Translations under genes and position numbers: made by a program | The notes under the pieces: generated by a model | The model's database searches: none | Told to the model about the DNA's origin: nothing | Seen by the model: only the letters and a program-made list of their open reading frames with translations | Origin: VGOB01 sp034435315 | Lineage (GTDB): Bacteria > Chloroflexota > Anaerolineae > UBA4142 | Direction: 5' to 3' | NCBI GenBank assembly: GCA_034435315.1 | Contig: DAOTYB010000312.1 | Location: 1 to 8,756, forward strand | DNA: 8,756 nucleotides | In this document: piece after piece, positions 4,927-8,756 of the stretch | Layout: each line of letters starts with the position of its first letter | How positions within the stretch are numbered: position 1 is the stretch's first letter

Positions 4927-6968
4927 TGACAGAACGCATCGGTGTCTATGTATGCCACTGCGGTAGCAACATCGCCGGGATGGTGGATGTGGCAGAGGTC
5001 GCCAGATGGGCGGGCGAGAAGTTGTCCTCGCGCGGTGTTGTCGTCGCGCGCGATTATAAATTCATGTGCTCGAGCACAGGGCAAGAGATTATCCAGAAGG
5101 ATATTCAGGAACTGGGCTTGACGCGCGTCGTCGTCGCGGCGTGTTCGCCGCACCTGCATGAACCGACGTTTCGGACCGCTTGCGAACGCGCGGGCTTGAA
5201 TCCTTACCTGTGCGAGATGGTTTCGATTCGCGAGCAAGTATCGTGGGTGCATACGGACAAAGCCACCGCCACCGAAAAATCGAAAGCGATGGTTGCAGGT
5301 GGCGTTGAACGGGTCATTTACAACGAACCGCTCGAACCGTTGCGCGTGCCCATCAATCCAAACACATTGGTCGTGGGGGGCGGTATCGCCGGCATTCAAG
5401 CCGCGCTCGAAATCGCGGATCAAGGCACGCATGTCTATCTCGTCGAACGTGAGCCCTCCATCGGTGGGCATATGGCGCAGTTCGATAAAACCTTCCCCAC
5501 GCTCGACTGCTCCGCGTGTATCCTCACGCCCAAGATGGTGCAGGTCGGCAACCATCCGAACATCACGCTGCTCAGTTACTCGGAAGTGACGAATGTGGAT
5601 GGCTATGTGGGTAATTTTACAGTGACGGTGAAGAAAAAGGCGCGCTATGTCAACACCGATTTGTGTAACGGTTGTGGACTGTGTCAGGACAAGTGTCCCA
5701 AGAAAGTGATTGATACGGTCTTTGAAGCGGGCCTGGGGTATCGCAAAGCGATTTATCGCCCGTTCCCGCAAGCCGTACCGAAATACCCGGTGATTGATCG
5801 CGAGAATTGCACGTTCTTCCAGAAAGGTACGTGCAAGGCGTGTCAAAAATTCTGTCCGACCGGTGCAATTGATTTCAATCAAAAAGATGAATACATCACG
5901 CTTCAGGTAGGCAACTGTATTCTCGCGACCGGTTACGACGTCTTTGATGCGCGACGGATTTCGCAGTACGGTTACGGTCGTCTCGCCAACGTGTTTACCA
6001 GTCTGGAATTCGAGCGACTCTCGAACGCGGCGGGTCCGACCGGCGGCAAAATCGTCTTGCGCGATGGGGTGACGGTGCCGCAAACCGTCGGCATCATCCA
6101 TTGCGTTGGCAGTCGCGACAAGCATTACAACAATTACTGCTCGGTGATTTGTTGTATGCAGAGTTTAAAGTTCGCGCATCTGGTCAAAGAGCGCACGGGC
6201 GCGACGGTCTATAACTTTTATATGGATATGCGCACTGCGTACAAGGACTATGACGAATTCTACCAGCGCGTGCTGGAAGAGGGTACGCTCTTTGTGCGCG
6301 GGCGCGTCGCCGAAGTGACCGACGCGGCGCGCTTGCCGGGCGAGGAAGGCAAACTCATCATTCAGGTCGAAGATACGTTCATCGGCAAGCAGCGCCGAAT
6401 TCCTGTGGATATGGTGATTCTCTCGGTCGGCTTGGAGCCGCGCCGCGATGCCAAAGAACTGGGCAAACTGTTCGGGATTTCGTGCGCGGCAGCGGGCTGG
6501 TTCATCGAGCGTCACCCAAAACTCGATCCAGTCGCGACGATGACCGAAGGCATTTTCATCGCTGGTGCATGTCAGGGTCCCAAAGACATCCCCGCGAGTG
6601 TGGCGCAGGGCGCGGCCGCAGCGGCGCGCGTGGTCGGCAAGATTCAACAGAAAGAAATTTTTATCGAGCCGATTCGCGCCAGCATTGACAAAGAGCGTTG
6701 CTCCGCGTGCCGCATCTGCAACAACCTGTGTCCGTTCAAGGCGATTCGTTTTGTCGAGGCGACGGAGAACGAACCTGCCTACTCGGAAGTGAATCCGGCA
6801 TTGTGCCAGGGTTGCGGCACGTGCGTCGCCGCGTGTCCATCGGGCGCGATTCACGGTACCGCGTTCAGTACGCAACAAATCATCGCGCAAATTGATGGCT
6901 TGACATCGTTGAAACCGGGCGGCGATGGACACGGTGCGCGCGTGGAGGCAGAGCCGGTGCCAGCGTAG
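4926..6968 (+). CDS. hdrA: HdrA-like electron-bifurcating flavoprotein
   Basis: HdrA carries the FAD that splits electron pairs from hydrogenase between ferredoxin and the HdrCB branch. The 680-aa protein has the full methanogen-type layout. The N-terminal domain has VCHCGSN (9-15), MCSSTGQ (47-53) and ACSPHLHEPTFR (72-83), with Cys10, 12, 48 and 73. The FAD Rossmann motif VVGGGIAG (149-156) is followed by REPSIGGHMAQFDKTFP and DCSACILTPKM (194-204). An inserted two-cluster ferredoxin domain has Cys247, 250, 253, 257 and Cys295, 303, 306, 310. The flavin domain resumes with Cys393, 405, 409, 410, a pattern known for a further HdrA cluster. A C-terminal two-cluster ferredoxin has Cys592, 595, 598, 602 and Cys627, 630, 633, 637. 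The start overlaps the hdrB stop by one base after AGGAGG (about 4913-4919). It is not fused to MvhD, which is a separate gene downstream. Confidence 0.93.
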   Translation: MTERIGVYVCHCGSNIAGMVDVAEVARWAGEKLSSRGVVVARDYKFMCSSTGQEIIQKDIQELGLTRVVVAACSPHLHEPTFRTACERAGLNPYLCEMVSIREQVSWVHTDKATATEKSKAMVAGGVERVIYNEPLEPLRVPINPNTLVVGGGIAGIQAALEIADQGTHVYLVEREPSIGGHMAQFDKTFPTLDCSACILTPKMVQVGNHPNITLLSYSEVTNVDGYVGNFTVTVKKKARYVNTDLCNGCGLCQDKCPKKVIDTVFEAGLGYRKAIYRPFPQAVPKYPVIDRENCTFFQKGTCKACQKFCPTGAIDFNQKDEYITLQVGNCILATGYDVFDARRISQYGYGRLANVFTSLEFERLSNAAGPTGGKIVLRDGVTVPQTVGIIHCVGSRDKHYNNYCSVICCMQSLKFAHLVKERTGATVYNFYMDMRTAYKDYDEFYQRVLEEGTLFVRGRVAEVTDAARLPGEEGKLIIQVEDTFIGKQRRIPVDMVILSVGLEPRRDAKELGKLFGISCAAAGWFIERHPKLDPVATMTEGIFIAGACQGPKDIPASVAQGAAAAARVVGKIQQKEIFIEPIRASIDKERCSACRICNNLCPFKAIRFVEATENEPAYSEVNPALCQGCGTCVAACPSGAIHGTAFSTQQIIAQIDGLTSLKPGGDGHGARVEAEPVPA

Positions 6969-6971
6969 GAA

Positions 6972-7027
6972 GACGAAAGATTTTAGATTGCCGATTGCCA
7001 AAATCGCAAATCGAAAATCGAAAATCG
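6972..7027. repeat. Degenerate heptanucleotide repeat tract between hdrA and mvhD
   Basis: The 56 nt parse without a gap into eight 7-nt units. GACGAAA and GATTTTA come first, then GATTGCC twice, then four units of the AAAATCG type (one of them CAAATCG). It begins 3 nt after the hdrA stop and ends 16 nt before the mvhD start, filling most of the 75-nt spacer. It resembles the short tandemly repeated repetitive (STRR) heptamers described in cyanobacteria. The GATTTT and AAAATC parts are complementary, so weak hairpins can form. No promoter or terminator is apparent. Confidence 0.7.
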
Positions 7028-7043
7028 TCAAAGAGGGAAGACT

Positions 7044-7529
7044 ATGACAGATACATTCGAACCATTGATCATAGGCTTTACGTGCAACTGGTGTAGTTAT
7101 CGCGCCGCAGATTCGGCAGGATTGGGACGAATGAAATACCCGCCGAACATTCGCTTGATTCGTCTGATGTGTTCAGGACGCTTGGATGTGGCATTTGTGT
7201 TGCGCGCGTTTGCCAACGGCGCGGATGGTGTGCTGGTTTCGGGTTGTCACCCCGGCGATTGTCACTATATCGAACAAAATTACAGGGCGCAAAGTCGTTT
7301 TCTGTTGATGCGCCGTCTCCTCGCGCAAATGGGTATCGAACCACAGCGCCTTAAACTGTTGTGGGCATCGGCTGCCGAAGGCGCGATCTTTGCGGACGAG
7401 GTGACCAGGATGACGGAAGAAATTCGCGCGCTGGGTCCGTTGAACTGGAAACGACGAATGACGAAGGACGAAGGACACTCGTCAGCCGTCGGTAGTCAGC
7501 GGTCGGCAGTAGCAGGAGGGGCACAATGA
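7044..7529 (+). CDS. mvhD: MvhD-like [2Fe-2S] linker between hydrogenase and HdrA
   Basis: MvhD transfers electrons from the hydrogenase small subunit to HdrA through a [2Fe-2S] cluster. The 161-aa protein shows all five family cysteines: CNWCSY (Cys14, 17), MCSGR (Cys43) and GCHPGDCHY (Cys68, 73). The core also carries the conserved KYPPNIRLIRLMCSGRLD and ANGADGVLVSG segments. The core ends near residue 135 (LGPLNWK). The remaining 25 or so residues (RRMTKDEGHSS onward, rich in Ser, Ala, Gly and Gln) are encoded by a 7-nt-period repeat tract and look unrelated to the family. ATG 7044 is preceded by GAGGG at about 7033-7037, and the stop overlaps the mvhG start (ATGA). Position between hdrA and mvhG is the classical context. 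The core assignment is secure; the tail's role is unknown. Confidence 0.93.
   Translation: MTDTFEPLIIGFTCNWCSYRAADSAGLGRMKYPPNIRLIRLMCSGRLDVAFVLRAFANGADGVLVSGCHPGDCHYIEQNYRAQSRFLLMRRLLAQMGIEPQRLKLLWASAAEGAIFADEVTRMTEEIRALGPLNWKRRMTKDEGHSSAVGSQRSAVAGGAQ
7453..7515. repeat. Heptanucleotide-period repeat inside the mvhD 3' end
   Basis: Nine consecutive 7-nt units can be drawn. Three are of the GACGAAT/GACGAAG type (7453-7473), then a diverged unit, then a 14-nt unit repeated twice with two differences (7481-7494 and 7495-7508, GTCAGC..GTCGG..), then a partial unit. The GACGAA(A/T/G) unit also opens the tract between hdrA and mvhD, linking the two. It lies in the coding frame of mvhD and runs up to the mvhG ribosome binding site (AGGAGG, 7514-7519). 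Confidence 0.7.
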
Positions 7530-8515
7530 GCACCAACGGCAAACCCAAATTCGCAATGTACTGGGCGGCTGCTTGCGGCGGGTGCGAAATCGCTGTTCTC
7601 AACATCCACGAGAAGATTCTCGATGTGGATGCTAACTTTCAAGTAGTCTTTTGGCCCGTCGCAATGGACGCGAAATACAAAGATGTCGAGGCGATGGAGG
7701 ATAACTCGATTCTCCTCACCCTCTTCAACGGTGCCATCCGCAATGACGAGAACGAACACATTGCGCATTTGCTCCGCCGTAAATCGCAAATCCTTGTTGC
7801 CTTTGGTGCGTGTGCGACGCAGGGCGGCATCCCGGGCCTGGCGAATCTCAGCCCGGTGCACGAAATCGTGGATACCGCTTTTACGACGATCTCGACCGAT
7901 AACGGGAATGGCGCGCGTCCCCAGACGCGTTATCGTGTGCCCGAAGGTGAACTCACCATCCCCACACTCTATCCTACGGTCAAAGCACTCGACCAGGTGG
8001 TGCCGGTGGATTACTATATGCCCGGCTGTCCTCCCGAATCGCATCAAATCGCCGCAGTGATTGATCTGGTCGTGCAGGTGCTTGAGGGCAAGGCGCAACT
8101 CCCACCCAAAGGCACCGTCATCGGCGCAGGTGTGTCGAGTGTGTGCGACGAATGCACGCGCACGCGCAACGAGAAAAAGATCAAACAATTCGTGCGCATT
8201 CAGGATATTCCGGTTGACCCCGACCTGTGCCTGCTGGAGCAAGGTATCGTGTGCGCTGGCTCTGCCACGCGCAGCGGCTGTGGCGCACTGTGCCCCAAAG
8301 CGGGAATGCCGTGCGTCGGTTGCTACGGTCCTGCCGATGCTACCTCCGATCACGGCGCGCGCTTGCTCAACGCTATCGCTTCGGTGATTGACTCGCGCGA
8401 CCCTGCCGAGATCGAAAAGATTCTTGATGGCATTCCCGATCCTGCAGGAATGCTGTATCGCTTTGGCTTGCCGCGTTCGCTCTTGCATGCGAGTAAGAGC
8501 GCGTGGGGTGAATAA
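7526..8515 (+). CDS. mvhG: MvhG-like [NiFe]-hydrogenase small subunit (group 3c)
   Basis: This iron-sulfur subunit relays electrons from the Ni-Fe site to MvhD. The 329-aa protein begins with the small-subunit fold and no twin-arginine signal peptide, so it is cytoplasmic. The proximal cluster ligands are Cys17 and Cys20 (ACGGCE), Cys96 (GACATQGGIPG) and Cys168 (MPGCPPE). Eight more cysteines in the C-terminal part (Cys207, 210, 235, 243, 252, 256, 263, 266) form two further cluster sets, including CDEC, CGALCPK and CVGCYG, as in F420- and Hdr-linked hydrogenases. Conserved PGCPPESHQIAAVIDLVVQ supports the group 3 family. ATG 7526 lies 6 nt after AGGAGG (7514-7519) and overlaps the mvhD stop. 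Group 3c is assigned from the Hdr context; sequence alone would also allow related group 3 types. Confidence 0.9.
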   Translation: MSTNGKPKFAMYWAAACGGCEIAVLNIHEKILDVDANFQVVFWPVAMDAKYKDVEAMEDNSILLTLFNGAIRNDENEHIAHLLRRKSQILVAFGACATQGGIPGLANLSPVHEIVDTAFTTISTDNGNGARPQTRYRVPEGELTIPTLYPTVKALDQVVPVDYYMPGCPPESHQIAAVIDLVVQVLEGKAQLPPKGTVIGAGVSSVCDECTRTRNEKKIKQFVRIQDIPVDPDLCLLEQGIVCAGSATRSGCGALCPKAGMPCVGCYGPADATSDHGARLLNAIASVIDSRDPAEIEKILDGIPDPAGMLYRFGLPRSLLHASKSAWGE

Positions 8516-8530
8516 GTTAGTGGAGGGCAT

Positions 8531-8756
8531 ATGCAACGCATCACGATAGACCCGATTACGCGACTCGAAGGTCACGGTAAAATCGAAATCTTTTTGGACG
8601 AGCAAGGAAACGTCGCCAACACCTACTTTCAAATCCCCGAGCTGCGCGGCTTTGAACGTTTCTGCGTCGGTCGCCCCATCGAAGAGATGCCCGTCATCAC
8701 AGGACGCATCTGTGGCGTCTGCCCCGAAGCGCATCATATGGCCGCCGCCAAAGCCG
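8531..8756 (+). CDS. mvhA: MvhA-like [NiFe]-hydrogenase large subunit, 5' part only
   Basis: This is the catalytic subunit holding the Ni-Fe(CN)2CO site for H2 oxidation. Only the first 75 codons are in the window, and the frame stays open to the end. The N-terminus shows ITIDPITRLEGHGKIEI (residues 4-20), with the conserved Glu of RLEGH. The L1 motif RICGVCPEAHHMAAAKA (59-75) has Cys61 and Cys64 as two of the four nickel-site ligands. The start is ATG 8531, 3 nt after GGAGGG (8522-8527) and 15 nt after the mvhG stop, so it is co-transcribed. The C-terminal L2 motif and the protease-cleaved tail lie outside the window, as would hyp maturation genes. Subgroup assignment rests on the Hdr/MvhD neighbours. 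Confidence 0.92.
   Translation, partial: MQRITIDPITRLEGHGKIEIFLDEQGNVANTYFQIPELRGFERFCVGRPIEEMPVITGRICGVCPEAHHMAAAKA

Noticed and set aside
4713..6125. 470-codon open frame on the minus strand opposite hdrB/hdrA
   Set aside because: It is a shadow of the GC-biased codons of the well-supported hdr genes and its translation shows no recognisable domain.
6972..7027. CRISPR array or minimal repeat-spacer structure
   Set aside because: Units are only 7 nt with no spacers, so this is a simple degenerate tandem repeat.
7496..8737. 413-codon open frame on the minus strand opposite mvhG/mvhA
   Set aside because: Same reason: it mirrors strongly conserved hydrogenase genes and has no recognisable domain or ribosome binding site.

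Overview
The window carries two convergent-free, same-strand gene blocks that both concern nickel enzymes. The first (364-3111) is a compact larE-larB-larC cluster for biosynthesis of the nickel-pincer nucleotide (NPN) cofactor. The second (3335 to the window end) is an hdrC-hdrB-hdrA-mvhD-mvhG-mvhA cluster for an electron-bifurcating heterodisulfide reductase-like complex with a group 3c [NiFe]-hydrogenase. A strong intrinsic terminator (3245-3286) lies between the blocks, so they are probably separate transcription units, or the second is controlled by attenuation.

Organism (inference): a moderately GC-rich, strictly anaerobic bacterium with abundant GCGC/CGCG-rich codons, clear AGGAGG-type ribosome binding sites and ATGA or TAATG start/stop overlaps. 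Gene content, gene order and the degenerate heptanucleotide repeats suggest an uncultured Chloroflexota lineage (Anaerolineae or a relative). This is only a best guess and no taxonomic marker is present.

Layout: 1-363 has no gene. It holds two GC-rich hairpins (1-26 and 39-75), a nested inverted repeat (123-187) and a 14-bp palindrome (308-321) just before the GTG start of larE. larE, larB and larC overlap by a few bases. 3112-3334 holds a helical-phase direct repeat, a foldable leader and the terminator. hdrC, hdrB and hdrA are translationally coupled. A 75-nt gap made mostly of 7-nt repeat units separates hdrA from mvhD. A second 7-nt-period tract forms the 3' end of mvhD and therefore its C-terminal tail. 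mvhG overlaps mvhD, and the hydrogenase large subunit starts 15 nt after mvhG and runs off the window.

How the genes work together: LarB carboxylates and hydrolyses nicotinic acid adenine dinucleotide, LarE sulfurates the product and LarC inserts nickel, giving the cofactor of LarA-type racemases/epimerases. No larA-like client gene is in the window. In the second block, H2 oxidised at the Ni-Fe site of the MvhA-like subunit would feed electrons through MvhG and the MvhD [2Fe-2S] centre to the HdrA flavin. There they would be bifurcated to ferredoxin and, through HdrC, to the two non-cubane clusters of HdrB. All cluster-binding cysteines that I could check are present, so the complex looks functional. 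Its disulfide (or other) substrate in a presumed non-methanogen is unknown.
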